A stretch of DNA of 64,000 nt from Deltaproteobacteria bacterium (GTDB lineage: Bacteria; Myxococcota_A; UBA9042): positions 1-64,000 of the forward strand of contig VGRO01000007.1 in NCBI GenBank assembly GCA_016875335.1, in the 5' to 3' direction. Below, piece by piece: positions 28,564-37,914 of this stretch (position 1 is its first letter; the number at the start of each line of letters is the position of its first letter). The translations under genes and the position numbers were made by a program. A model generated the notes under the pieces. That model saw nothing but the letters and a program-made list of their open reading frames with translations, was not told the origin of the DNA and did no database searches.

Positions 28564-29168
28564 ATCCAGCCGCCATGGGACGCTGCGCCGCGCGCGGGTT
28601 CACCCTGGTCGAGGTGCTTGTCGGCGGTGCGGTGGCCATGATCGGGCTTTACGCCACGCTCAACCTCGCCGTTGAGGCCGCCCGCGGCAACACCGAGCGC
28701 CGCGACGCGCAGATCGCCGGGCAACTCGCCGAGCACGTGCTCGCCACCATGCAGGCCGAAGCGGTGATGTGGAAGGACGACGCTCCGGCGCCGATCTCTC
28801 GCTACCTCAACAAGATCAGCACGCCCGCCACCGTCGGCGCCGGCACGCCGTGGCTCAATGGGCCGGGCGCGCCGTTGGCCAACGACCGCCGCGTCGGACA
28901 GTTGGGCGCCGACCAGACCTACGACCAGGGCGCCCTGCAGGAGGTGCCCAACGACCGCGGGCAACGGTTCTGCGTGCACTATCGGCTGACCTGGGTGTCG
29001 TCCGACGTCATGCGCGCTGAAGTCCGCGTCAGTTGGGCGCGGGCCAACGCGCCGGTCGACGCTTACAAGCAGTGTCCCGTCTCGATGATCACCAACCCCG
29101 GCGATATCGGCTACGTCGGGTCCGTCACGCTTCCCGCCTTGGTGATGCGCAATGTGTACGCGCAATAG
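28560..29168 (+). CDS. Type IV pilus minor pilin (PilV-like)
   Basis: CAARG|FTLVEVLVGGAVAMIGLYATLNLA; ATGA overlap with upstream gene. Confidence 0.82.
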   Translation: MNPAAMGRCAARGFTLVEVLVGGAVAMIGLYATLNLAVEAARGNTERRDAQIAGQLAEHVLATMQAEAVMWKDDAPAPISRYLNKISTPATVGAGTPWLNGPGAPLANDRRVGQLGADQTYDQGALQEVPNDRGQRFCVHYRLTWVSSDVMRAEVRVSWARANAPVDAYKQCPVSMITNPGDIGYVGSVTLPALVMRNVYAQ

Positions 29169-30312
29169 GCGATGCGCAGCCCCGCGGGCCAGTCGGCCGG
29201 GTTTCAACCTGGTCGAACTGCTGATGTCGATGGCGTTGGCGACGATCATCTTTATGGCCATCACCACGCTTTTCGTGCGCCAAAGCGAGCTGATGCAGGA
29301 ACAGAACGAGCTCATCGTGCTCAACCGCGAGGCGCGCTTTGGCCTGGACCACCTGCGCACCGACCTGACTTCGCTCGGCTCGAACACCACGCCCAACAGC
29401 ACGGCGGACCCGACTGTGTGCGTCAAGCCGACCGCGCAGCTTCGCGCCCTGACGGTCGACACCACCAACGGCCATGTCGCGGCCGACGGCCTCAATCCGA
29501 ACGTGGTGCCCACCTCGCTCACGCTTTTTGGCAGCCTGGACATCAAGGCCCGCTACCGCACCGCTGCCATCGAAGGGTCGGTGGTCACGCTGTACGACGA
29601 CGGCAACCTGCCCGGGACCCAGGCGGCGTGGGACGAGGTCTTCACCACCGACCGCTTCGTGCGCATCAGCGGGGCCGATGGCCAACAGATGTTCTTCCCG
29701 ATCGCGTCCGGCAACCAGGGTTCGCGGTCCATCACCGTGTTGGGCACGATTCCGCGGGTCTCGACCGGCAACAATTGCGGCTACACCGGCCTGGGCATCA
29801 ACTACAACGTCGACGTGCAGAACTTCGTGCGCTACCGCGTCATCGGCGACCTGCGCCCTGGCGCGCCCACCGACGTCGGCGGCAAGCCGCTGCAGAGCCT
29901 GCTGGTCCGCGAGCGGATGCAGACCGACGGCACGACCCTGCGCAACCAACTTGTGCTTGTCGAAAACGCCGTGGATTTGCAGATCTACGACATCGGCTTC
30001 GACGCCGATCGCACCCAGGACAAGGTCAAGATCGACGTCAAGCGTCTGGCCGACGAGGTGTTCCTGCCCGGTGGCGGCGGCGCGCTCGGCAACCAGGCGG
30101 CGTCTGCGATGCCCGAGGCCCTGCGTTTCCTGACCGTCAAGCTGAGCGTGCGCACCACCTGGCCGCGCAAACAATTGGTCCACCGGCCGCGCGAGGTCGC
30201 CTGGCAGCCGCTGCAGACGTGGTTGCTGCCCAACGAAAACGACGGCAGCCACCCGGTCATTTCGGTCGCGTCGCGGGTGGCGTTTCCGACCCTGGTTTCG
30301 CGCAACCTCTAG
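29152..30312 (+). CDS. Type IV pilus minor pilin (PilW-like)
   Basis: SRPG|FNLVELLMSMALATIIFMAITTLFVRQ; overlaps upstream pilin. Confidence 0.8.
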   Translation: MCTRNRRCAAPRASRPGFNLVELLMSMALATIIFMAITTLFVRQSELMQEQNELIVLNREARFGLDHLRTDLTSLGSNTTPNSTADPTVCVKPTAQLRALTVDTTNGHVAADGLNPNVVPTSLTLFGSLDIKARYRTAAIEGSVVTLYDDGNLPGTQAAWDEVFTTDRFVRISGADGQQMFFPIASGNQGSRSITVLGTIPRVSTGNNCGYTGLGINYNVDVQNFVRYRVIGDLRPGAPTDVGGKPLQSLLVRERMQTDGTTLRNQLVLVENAVDLQIYDIGFDADRTQDKVKIDVKRLADEVFLPGGGGALGNQAASAMPEALRFLTVKLSVRTTWPRKQLVHRPREVAWQPLQTWLLPNENDGSHPVISVASRVAFPTLVSRNL

Positions 30313-30324
30313 GAGCAGACCGCC

Positions 30325-30894
30325 TTGATACCTGAGCCCACCAACGACCGCGCACGTGCTCCAGCCGCCAAGTCCGGCATGGTGCTCATCATGGCGTTGT
30401 TGATGATCGGCATGCTCGCCATGTTCGGCAGCGCCGCCGCCCTGCGCACCGCCATGGATCTGCGCGAAGGCGGGGCCGAGCGTGTCGCGCGGGCCTCGTA
30501 CCGGGTCAGCGAAGCCGGCACCATCAGCGTGCTGTCGCTGGCGACCCAGATGCAGGCCGGTTTTGGCGACTACGTCAACGCCAAGACCAACAAGACCCTG
30601 ACGCTGACCGACGTTGGCGACACCGTGCTCAACCTTGCCGCCAAAGACGGGTCGTTTGGCGCCGAACTCGCGGCGGTCGGCAACGTGACGTTCGACACCG
30701 CCGTGCAGGGCAGCGACGCGGCGGCCGCAGTGCCGGGCTACGACGCCGGGCGGTACTGCTTTCGGACCTATCAGATGGTGACGACCGCCAAGCTCGGCGC
30801 GGCGTCGCCCAAGAACCTGCAGGAGTCGCTGGCCGCCGGCCAGAGCCAGTTGCAGTCGTCGATGACCGTGGGACCGGTGCCATGCGCGCACTGA
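30325..30894 (+). CDS. Type IV pilus assembly PilX-like protein
   Basis: AKSGMVLIMALLMIGMLAMFGSAAALRTAMDLREGG N-terminus typical for PilX; TTG start. Confidence 0.7.
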   Translation: MIPEPTNDRARAPAAKSGMVLIMALLMIGMLAMFGSAAALRTAMDLREGGAERVARASYRVSEAGTISVLSLATQMQAGFGDYVNAKTNKTLTLTDVGDTVLNLAAKDGSFGAELAAVGNVTFDTAVQGSDAAAAVPGYDAGRYCFRTYQMVTTAKLGAASPKNLQESLAAGQSQLQSSMTVGPVPCAH

Positions 30895-30919
30895 AACCCC
30901 GCTTGCCAGGAGGACCGCG

Positions 30920-33900
30920 ATGACCCCCGCGCGATCCGCTCGTCCGATGGCCCCGCCCGGGTGGGCGCGGTCGGTCGTGGTCTGCGTCGCTGCGGCGTCG
31001 TGCGCATTGAGCGCGGTGTGCGCCCACGCCGCCAACGTCGCCCTGCCCGAAGTGCTGCTGGTGGTCGACGGGTCGGCGTCGATGCAGCACCGCCTGTACG
31101 ACAACTCGCCGGCCACCTGCGGCACGGCTGCCGACCAACGGTCGCGCTGGATCGCGGCGCGCGAGGTCATCAGCGGCACGTTCCTGAACTACAAGTGCGC
31201 GCACAGCAACCTGCCCAAGACCAGCGAGGAGTTGGTGCCGCCGGTGCCGCCGGTGGGCGCTCAGAAGTGCATCACCGGCCTGCCCATGATCGTCGGCAGC
31301 AACTTCACGGCGCCGGCCTTCAACACAACCACGGCATTCACGGTGACCAGTGCGACCAAGATCACCACCTTGACCTATGCCGAGGGCTCCAACGGCGCCG
31401 CGTTCCAGTTTCCGACACTGCAGTTGACCTTCAGCCAGTTGCCCGCACCGAATCCGGACTGGCCGGCGATGACCGTGGCCATGCAGGTACGACAGGTGGT
31501 CGTCAATCCAGCCAAGGCCCCGACGGTTGTGCTGACGCTGGTGGACCAGAACCCGGTGTCGAGCATCAGCAATTATCGATGTCTCGCGGCCGGTCCATCC
31601 CGCATGGTGGTCAGCGACCCGGTGACGATTTCGCCATTGGCAGCCAACGCCAAACTCACCTTCGGCCTGAACGCGGCCGGCCTTTCCGCACTGGTGGCGC
31701 GCAAGAAGGCCGGGCAGGTCAATGCGTGGTTGTCGGTGGTGCCGGCCGCCGCCACCTATCCGACCAGTTGCAATGCCGCCAGTGCGTCGTCGAACCCCAA
31801 CACCGGCAACTTCAACTTCTTCGGTTCGGCCTTTGCGCCGCAGCCGACCCTGGTGCTGACCAATGGCAGCAAATGCCCGTCCGAGGGGCCGGCTACGCAC
31901 GCCACCGCCAGCGGCATCAACGACCTCGGCGTTTTCGTCAACACGCCCTTTGGCCGCGACGGCCTGATCGACGTGTTCGGCCCGTCGGCCAAGTTTGCGC
32001 TCTTGCTCAGCGACACCGTGCTGAACCAAGGCACCACCGCGGCGGCCGGCTTTTCGTTCGGCGCCAGCATGACCTCGTACTGGGGCACCATCAACCACGG
32101 CATGATGGATCCGTTTGCGGCCAGCACCTACAGTGTGCCCATCACCCGGCCAGAGACCCTGGCGGCGCGGACCTCGACCTACAACGCCATCAACACCGCG
32201 CTGCAGAACTACGTGCCCAACGGGCCCTCGACGCTCGGCGCCCAGCTCGAGGACGTCTTTCAGTACGTCGGTCCCGGCACCTACATGGACCCGCACTTCA
32301 AGACGCTGACCCAGGACCCGCTCAACGGCGACCCGTACGCGGCCTGCCGGACCAAGATTGTCGTGGTCTTGAGCGACGGCGGCGCCAACTTTCACGACGG
32401 CACCGGCACCGGTCGCGAACTGGCGGTGAGCATCGCGGCCAAGCTTTTCTCGGCCAAGGTCAAGGTGTTCGTGGTCGCGGTCGGCCACCCGGCGGCCGGT
32501 GCCAATGGGCCCGCGGCTGCGGACCTGCAGTTCTTGAACGACCTCGCCGCGGCGGGCGGCACGGGCAAGGCGATCGTGCAGTCGACGCCGGGCGAGGTGG
32601 TCAAGGCGCTGGCCGGCGCCATCGGCTCGGTCAACGTCGACATCCAGGCCAACACCTATCCGCTGTCCACGCTGTCGACCGGCGCCATCGGCGACGTCCA
32701 GCACACCTTTCAGGGGTTGTCGGCCTTCAACATCAGCCAGCCCTTGCGCAGCGGCGGCACGCTGGAGCAGCGGATCTTCTCCTGCGATTCGACCTGCAAG
32801 AACCCTGCCGACCCCACCCGCGGCCAGGTGTGCAACGTGGTCGATTTCGGCGGCCGCCTGCTCAGCCGCGGCCCGGCGCGGCGGCTGTACACCCACAAGG
32901 CCGGCGGCCGACTGGACATCAACAGCAGCAACGTCCTGCCGGCAGACCTGGGCATTGGCACCGTCGGCGCTCAGCCCAAGCTGGTGTTGAGTGCCATCGG
33001 CGATTGCGTCACCTCGGGGTCATACGACATGGCGGTCCCACTGCAGCGCAATGCCTACCGCGACGACGTGCTCAACCTGCTCAAGGGTGCCAAAGGCACG
33101 TGCCGCGAGACCGTGCCGCTCGGCGCGCCCAGCAAATCGCAGCCTGCCGTGCTCGAACCCGCCGAGCGCATGGGCGTCCGCGAGCCCAGCTTTCAGTCCT
33201 ACGCCAAGGCGACCGTACCGAGCAATGGCAACCTGAGCCTGCTCAACCCGCCGGGGTCAGCGGGCCGGCCGACGATGCTTTTCGCTGCCACCCACGACGG
33301 GCTGCTGCACGCCTTCCGCACCGATCGCAACAGCAAGATCACCACCAAGGACACGCTGAGCAACGGCGATGAGTTGTGGGCGTGGTTGCCGCGCTTCACC
33401 CTGTCGCGGCTGGCCTCGCTCAAGCTCGTCAGCACTGCCGAGGCCTCGTACCTGGGCGGTTCGGTGACGACCGGCCACGTGCAGTTGCATCGCTTCAGCA
33501 CCGACAGCGACGCGCAGGCGGCCCAGCGCTGGCGGGCCGTGGTGGTGGTGGGCGCCGGCGAGGCGGGATCGGGCTATTTCGCGCTCGACGTCACCAGCCC
33601 CGAAGATCCACGGCTGTTGTGGGAGTTGTCGCCCGACCGCCACTGCTGGGGGCCCGCGATCACCGTTGCGGGGGTGCCGGGGCCGGTGTGCACGCCGCCG
33701 GTCGCCAACACCGTGCAGGATCTCGGCAGGTCGGTGGCAAAGCCGACGTTCGCCACGCTTTTCTACAAGCGGCCAAGCGAGGTCGCAGCCCAGCACGCCG
33801 TGGTCATCCTGCCGCTCGGCATGCCGCCGGCGATGGCCAGCGTCGCCAACCAGGGGGTTGAGGGGGCCGGGGCGCGCGGCGTGCTGGTGGTCGAACTGGA

Positions 33901-34927
33901 GACCGGCACCGTGGTCCGCAAGTTCTTGACCGCCGACCTGGACCTTTTCAACCTGCCGGTGACCGTGACCGCGCCTGCGACGGACCTCGGCTACTTCTTC
34001 GTCGACCCCGCCTGCCACAACAACGCCGCAGGGCAGATTTCGACCCGGTGTTTCCTTGGCGATTCCAAGGGGATGCTGTGGCGGCTGGACCTCTCGGACA
34101 GCGACCCCCTCAAGTGGAAGCTCAGCTTCTTCCACGACGCCTACGGTGGCCCCGATGTACCGGTCGCGCTGGTCAAGTCCATCACCAGGGCCGATCGCGT
34201 GCCCATCTTGAGCCCACCGAGCCTCGCCTCGAGCGTGCCCAACGCCAAGTCTGCGGTGCGCAGTGACCTGGTCGTGGTGTATGGCACGGGGTCGAGCGGC
34301 ACGGCGTCGACCTCCACCCGGCTGCAACTGGTGTATTCGCTCAACGAGACCTTCCAAGTCCAGGGCGGCGGGCCCAAGGCCATCGCCACACGCAACTGGC
34401 TCAAGCGCCTCAGTCCGCTCGAACGCTTCGTCGGTCCGCCGTTGGTCTTTGCGCTCAACGCCTATTGGGCGTCGTTCCAGATCACGGCGGCCGGTTCGTG
34501 CGAGGTCGGCGTCGCGCGCTTGTGGGGTGCCCGGTTCGACCGGCCGCAGTTTCCGAGCGACCCGGAGGACCTGCAGGGCGTCTTCGAGAATCCGATCAAC
34601 AAGGCGCCGTCGGCCAACCTGGACTACGTGGAGGTCGGCACCGACAAGCCGAGCCCGGTCGACGTGCAGGCGGTGCCGGCGTGCCGCGGCAATTGCAACC
34701 CGACCGACTTCAGTTGCGTGTCCAAGCTCAACAACGCCACCAACCCGGCCATCGGCGGCAGCAAGCCGCGCTACGAAGTGTCGATCGCCTCGGGCAACGC
34801 CACCAAACAGAGCGCCAACCAGACGCCGCTCGCCGGCACCAAACCCGCGGTCGGCACGGTGTCGCAGGAACTGCCGTCACCGCGCACCGCCGCCGTTGTG
34901 ACCGGATGGGACCTGCTGGTCGACTGA
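30920..34927 (+). CDS. pilY1: PilY1/PilC-type pilus tip adhesin with VWA domain
   Basis: VLLVVDGSASMQHRLYDN MIDAS; IVVVLSDGGANFHDG; C-terminal PilY1 beta-propeller style FAATHDGLLHAF..DELWAWLPRF, VVVGAGEAGSGYFALDVTSPEDPRLLWEL. Confidence 0.88.
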   Translation: MTPARSARPMAPPGWARSVVVCVAAASCALSAVCAHAANVALPEVLLVVDGSASMQHRLYDNSPATCGTAADQRSRWIAAREVISGTFLNYKCAHSNLPKTSEELVPPVPPVGAQKCITGLPMIVGSNFTAPAFNTTTAFTVTSATKITTLTYAEGSNGAAFQFPTLQLTFSQLPAPNPDWPAMTVAMQVRQVVVNPAKAPTVVLTLVDQNPVSSISNYRCLAAGPSRMVVSDPVTISPLAANAKLTFGLNAAGLSALVARKKAGQVNAWLSVVPAAATYPTSCNAASASSNPNTGNFNFFGSAFAPQPTLVLTNGSKCPSEGPATHATASGINDLGVFVNTPFGRDGLIDVFGPSAKFALLLSDTVLNQGTTAAAGFSFGASMTSYWGTINHGMMDPFAASTYSVPITRPETLAARTSTYNAINTALQNYVPNGPSTLGAQLEDVFQYVGPGTYMDPHFKTLTQDPLNGDPYAACRTKIVVVLSDGGANFHDGTGTGRELAVSIAAKLFSAKVKVFVVAVGHPAAGANGPAAADLQFLNDLAAAGGTGKAIVQSTPGEVVKALAGAIGSVNVDIQANTYPLSTLSTGAIGDVQHTFQGLSAFNISQPLRSGGTLEQRIFSCDSTCKNPADPTRGQVCNVVDFGGRLLSRGPARRLYTHKAGGRLDINSSNVLPADLGIGTVGAQPKLVLSAIGDCVTSGSYDMAVPLQRNAYRDDVLNLLKGAKGTCRETVPLGAPSKSQPAVLEPAERMGVREPSFQSYAKATVPSNGNLSLLNPPGSAGRPTMLFAATHDGLLHAFRTDRNSKITTKDTLSNGDELWAWLPRFTLSRLASLKLVSTAEASYLGGSVTTGHVQLHRFSTDSDAQAAQRWRAVVVVGAGEAGSGYFALDVTSPEDPRLLWELSPDRHCWGPAITVAGVPGPVCTPPVANTVQDLGRSVAKPTFATLFYKRPSEVAAQHAVVILPLGMPPAMASVANQGVEGAGARGVLVVELETGTVVRKFLTADLDLFNLPVTVTAPATDLGYFFVDPACHNNAAGQISTRCFLGDSKGMLWRLDLSDSDPLKWKLSFFHDAYGGPDVPVALVKSITRADRVPILSPPSLASSVPNAKSAVRSDLVVVYGTGSSGTASTSTRLQLVYSLNETFQVQGGGPKAIATRNWLKRLSPLERFVGPPLVFALNAYWASFQITAAGSCEVGVARLWGARFDRPQFPSDPEDLQGVFENPINKAPSANLDYVEVGTDKPSPVDVQAVPACRGNCNPTDFSCVSKLNNATNPAIGGSKPRYEVSIASGNATKQSANQTPLAGTKPAVGTVSQELPSPRTAAVVTGWDLLVD

Positions 34928-35352
34928 CGATCCTGGTCTGGGTGGCGGGCGCCGCATGTGCGGATCCGCCGCCGCGGCTCGTCGCTCCCCCGCCTGCCGT
35001 TCTTGCTCCGCCGTCGCCGCTGGTCGGTGAGGCCGAGGACTGTCACGGCGGCCTGCTGTGCGAGGATCCCGGTCTGCTCGGAGGCTTCCGGGTGCCGCGC
35101 GGATGCGTGCGGATCTACCAGGGCGGCTTGGTCGCGCAGTGTACCCTCGATCACCTGGCTCCGGGTGGTCTGGTGGTGCGCGAGTTCTTGACGAGCCGCT
35201 ACGACCGGGTCCACGCCGAGGGCGCCGCCCTGCGCGTGGATTCGCATGCTGCTGGCACGCTGTACGTGGTCCTCGACGGCAACAGCGCGATGTTCACGGC
35301 GATCGGCCGCGAGGTCCCGCTGGCCGTGGACACGTCGCCGCCGCAGGGCTAG
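34906..35352 (+). CDS. Small Cys-containing putative lipoprotein terminating the pilus operon
   Basis: GRLTILVWVAGAACADPPP lipobox; overlaps pilY1 3' end by 22 bp, same strand. Confidence 0.6.
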   Translation: MGPAGRLTILVWVAGAACADPPPRLVAPPPAVLAPPSPLVGEAEDCHGGLLCEDPGLLGGFRVPRGCVRIYQGGLVAQCTLDHLAPGGLVVREFLTSRYDRVHAEGAALRVDSHAAGTLYVVLDGNSAMFTAIGREVPLAVDTSPPQG

Positions 35353-35361
35353 CATCGCAGC

Positions 35362-35739
35362 ATGGCCACCTACACCGCGCACCAGTACTACACCGCCCAC
35401 ACCGAGGACCTGCCGTGGCAATGCGCGCCTACGCCGGGCATCTCGTTCAAGAGCCTGCGCTTCGACCCCGACACGGGCCAGGGCGCCGTGCTCATCCACA
35501 TGACGCCGAACTCGGTCTATCCGCGGCACATCGCCCACGGCGGTTTGGATGTGCTGGTCGTCGACGGCGAGGTGGTGTGGGACGGTCAGACCGTCGCGCG
35601 CGGCGGGTTCATCCATCTGCCGCCCGGCACGCACAGCGAACCGCGGACCGTCGGCGGCTGCGTGCTCTATGCCACCTTCAGCGGCAAGGTAGAGAACTTG
35701 CACCAGGGCTGGAACCCGCGGGCGCCCGCGGCGCAGTGA
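35362..35739 (+). CDS. Cupin-domain protein (ChrR-like)
   Basis: SVYPRHIAHGGLDVLVVDGEVVWDGQTVARGGFIHLPPGTHSEP cupin motifs. Confidence 0.8.
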   Translation: MATYTAHQYYTAHTEDLPWQCAPTPGISFKSLRFDPDTGQGAVLIHMTPNSVYPRHIAHGGLDVLVVDGEVVWDGQTVARGGFIHLPPGTHSEPRTVGGCVLYATFSGKVENLHQGWNPRAPAAQ

Positions 35740-35752
35740 CCCTTCCGCGTGC

Positions 35753-35800
35753 TGGCCCGGCGGCGTTCTGGCCCGGCGGCGTTCTGATCCGGCAGCATTG
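35753..35800. repeat. 16-bp tandem repeat x3 (two identical, one degenerate) between convergent genes
   Basis: tggcccggcggcgttc / tggcccggcggcgttc / tgatccggcagcattg. Confidence 0.9.
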
Positions 35801-35865
35801 GGGTTCGGCCGGCGCGCGCTATGCCCGCACTTGCGTCGCCACCGGCCCTGCGGGGCCAGGTCTGT

Positions 35866-36834
35866 TCAGCCGCGGTAGCTGTCGGCGATGCGATCGATCT
35901 CGGCCCACGGCAGATCGTCGCGGTCGCACAGCGCCATCGCCTGGGCGTTGCAGGCCACCTGATCGCGCGACTTGGCTCCCGCGATCGCCGCGGTGATGCC
36001 CGGCCGCCGCGCCGTCCACGCGATGGCGAGCGCCGCGACCGGCACCCCCAACCGCCTGGCCACCAACTGCAATCGGCTGGTCACCGTCAGGGCGCGCAGG
36101 AACCGCGGCCCGGCGAAACGGTCGTCGCGCGCCCGCAAGTCGTCGTCGCCAAAGCGCGCGGTGGCGTTGAACTTTCCCGTCAGCAACCCCCGGCACAAGG
36201 GCTCGTACACGACCACGCCCAGCGGGTCGGAGCGCCCCGGCAACGCGCGGGTGCTCGCCAGCAGTGCGCCCTCGAACTCCCGCCGCAGCAGCGAGTACGG
36301 TGTTTGCAGCACGGCCACCGGCCCGGCCGCGGCCACATCGCACAGGCCGGGCGCATCGTAGTTGCACACGCCGAAATGGCGGACCTTGCCCGCCGCCTGC
36401 ATTTGCACCAGCGCGGCCACCGTGTCGGCGATCGGCGTGCCCGACTCGCAGGGCCAATGCACTTGCAGCAGGTCGATGCGATCCAGGTTCAGGCGGCGCA
36501 AACTCGCCTCGACGTCGGCCACCACGTAGGCAGGACGCAGGTCGCTGCGGGCATGGGCGCCGGAACCGTCCCAACGCACGCCGACCTTGGTCGCCACCAC
36601 GATGTCGCGCAAACGCCGACCCAGCGCTCGCACCAGCAATTCGTCGGCCCGGCCATGGCCATAGAGCGGAGCCGTGTCCACCCAGTTGATGCCACAGTCG
36701 ATCGCCGCGCACACCGTGTCGATCGCGGTGGCCTCGTCGACCGGCTTGCCCCACCAAAGGCCCCCGAGCGCCCAGCACCCCAGGCCGACCGGCGTCAGCG
36801 CAAGGTCAGTTCCTGGAAGCGGGCGCGCGGTCAT
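35866..36834 (-). CDS. Aldo/keto reductase
   Basis: GLGCWALGGLWWG, INWVDTAPLYGHGRADELLVRALG, DLLQVHWP, GVVVYEPLCRGLLTGKF. Confidence 0.93.
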   Translation of the reverse strand: MTARPLPGTDLALTPVGLGCWALGGLWWGKPVDEATAIDTVCAAIDCGINWVDTAPLYGHGRADELLVRALGRRLRDIVVATKVGVRWDGSGAHARSDLRPAYVVADVEASLRRLNLDRIDLLQVHWPCESGTPIADTVAALVQMQAAGKVRHFGVCNYDAPGLCDVAAAGPVAVLQTPYSLLRREFEGALLASTRALPGRSDPLGVVVYEPLCRGLLTGKFNATARFGDDDLRARDDRFAGPRFLRALTVTSRLQLVARRLGVPVAALAIAWTARRPGITAAIAGAKSRDQVACNAQAMALCDRDDLPWAEIDRIADSYRG

Positions 36835-37014
36835 GGCACGCCTCCCGCGCACGGCATCGACGCTGCCGAACCCCAGGGCGGGGTGCTGCGGTGGCCGTGA
36901 TCGTCGCCGATTTTCAGGGGGCGGTCCTGGCGGGGTCTGTCACGAACTGCGCGACCCGCCGATGGTTTCTTGGACGACCGTGGGCGGGGGGCGGCGCGAG
37001 AGATCACGAGCCGG

Positions 37015-37476
37015 CTACTTCTTCTTGCCGGCCGGCTTGTCGTCGATGTCGGCGACCGACAGCGAGAACTTCTTGCGCAACTCGTCCGGCACCGGCGGAA
37101 GGTTCTCGAACTTGTCGCCGGCTTCCATCGGCGCGAGTTCGCTCGGCGTCAGGCCACCCTCTTCATAGGTCACCGCCGACATGAACCAAGAGGTCTCGCT
37201 GAACTTCTTGGAGCGCTTCTTGTCGGTGCCGCCGACCGGGGCCATCGCCGGAGTCGCGGCAGGCGTGGCGGCACCTTTGGCCGAACCGCCGCCGCCCGAC
37301 TTGGCCGCTTGCCACGCATCGGAGAGTTCCGCCACCTGCGTGGCGCCGACCCACTTCTGCATGCGGCCGTCGAAGACGAATTCGTCGGAGCGCAGGCTGC
37401 CGTTCTTGACCATGTCGACGAGCGCCTCGATGGAGAATTCCTTGGGCTGGCCGTCGCGCTGAATGTAAAAGCTCAT
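37015..37476 (-). CDS. GYF_2 (DUF4339)-like domain protein
   Basis: MSFYIQRDGQPKEFSIEALVDMVKNGSLRSDEFVFDGRMQKWVGATQVAEL. Confidence 0.6.
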   Translation of the reverse strand: MSFYIQRDGQPKEFSIEALVDMVKNGSLRSDEFVFDGRMQKWVGATQVAELSDAWQAAKSGGGGSAKGAATPAATPAMAPVGGTDKKRSKKFSETSWFMSAVTYEEGGLTPSELAPMEAGDKFENLPPVPDELRKKFSLSVADIDDKPAGKKK

Positions 37477-37756
37477 GAAAACGCTCCACGAAAGACGAGG
37501 GACGAACGCGGGGACTGGATTTCGGCACCCACCGCGGGTGCGCGCGGACCTCTCCAACCGGGCGCTGGACGCGGCGCGGTCGGGCAGCAGCGTCACGGGC
37601 AGCGAGGCGGTCGCCCAAGTCGGACCAAGGGCGCCGCTGCCAGCGCCCTGACCGACCCGGCTGGCGCCACGCACGTTGGCGTGCCGCGAACCGGCGGCTG
37701 CGCGGATGGGGTGCCGCCGCGGCGTGTGCTTGCCCCAGCGGAATCCGCGGCGCCCG

Positions 37757-37785
37757 ATACTAGCGCACGTTCCCGGGGCTTGCAA
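37757..37785 (-). promoter_or_regulatory. Sigma-70 type promoter for the GYF-domain gene
   Basis: Reverse strand TTGCAA, 17-bp spacer, TAGTAT. Confidence 0.4.
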
Positions 37786-37914
37786 CGGGCAAAACGCGCG
37801 TCGGCTGCGCCCGCCGTCGCCCCCCAAAAACGCCAACGGCGGCCACCGGACGCTGGTCCGATAGCCGCCGCGGCGGCAACCCTGCAGCCGGTCAGAGGCC
37901 GGCCGCCCGGGGCA

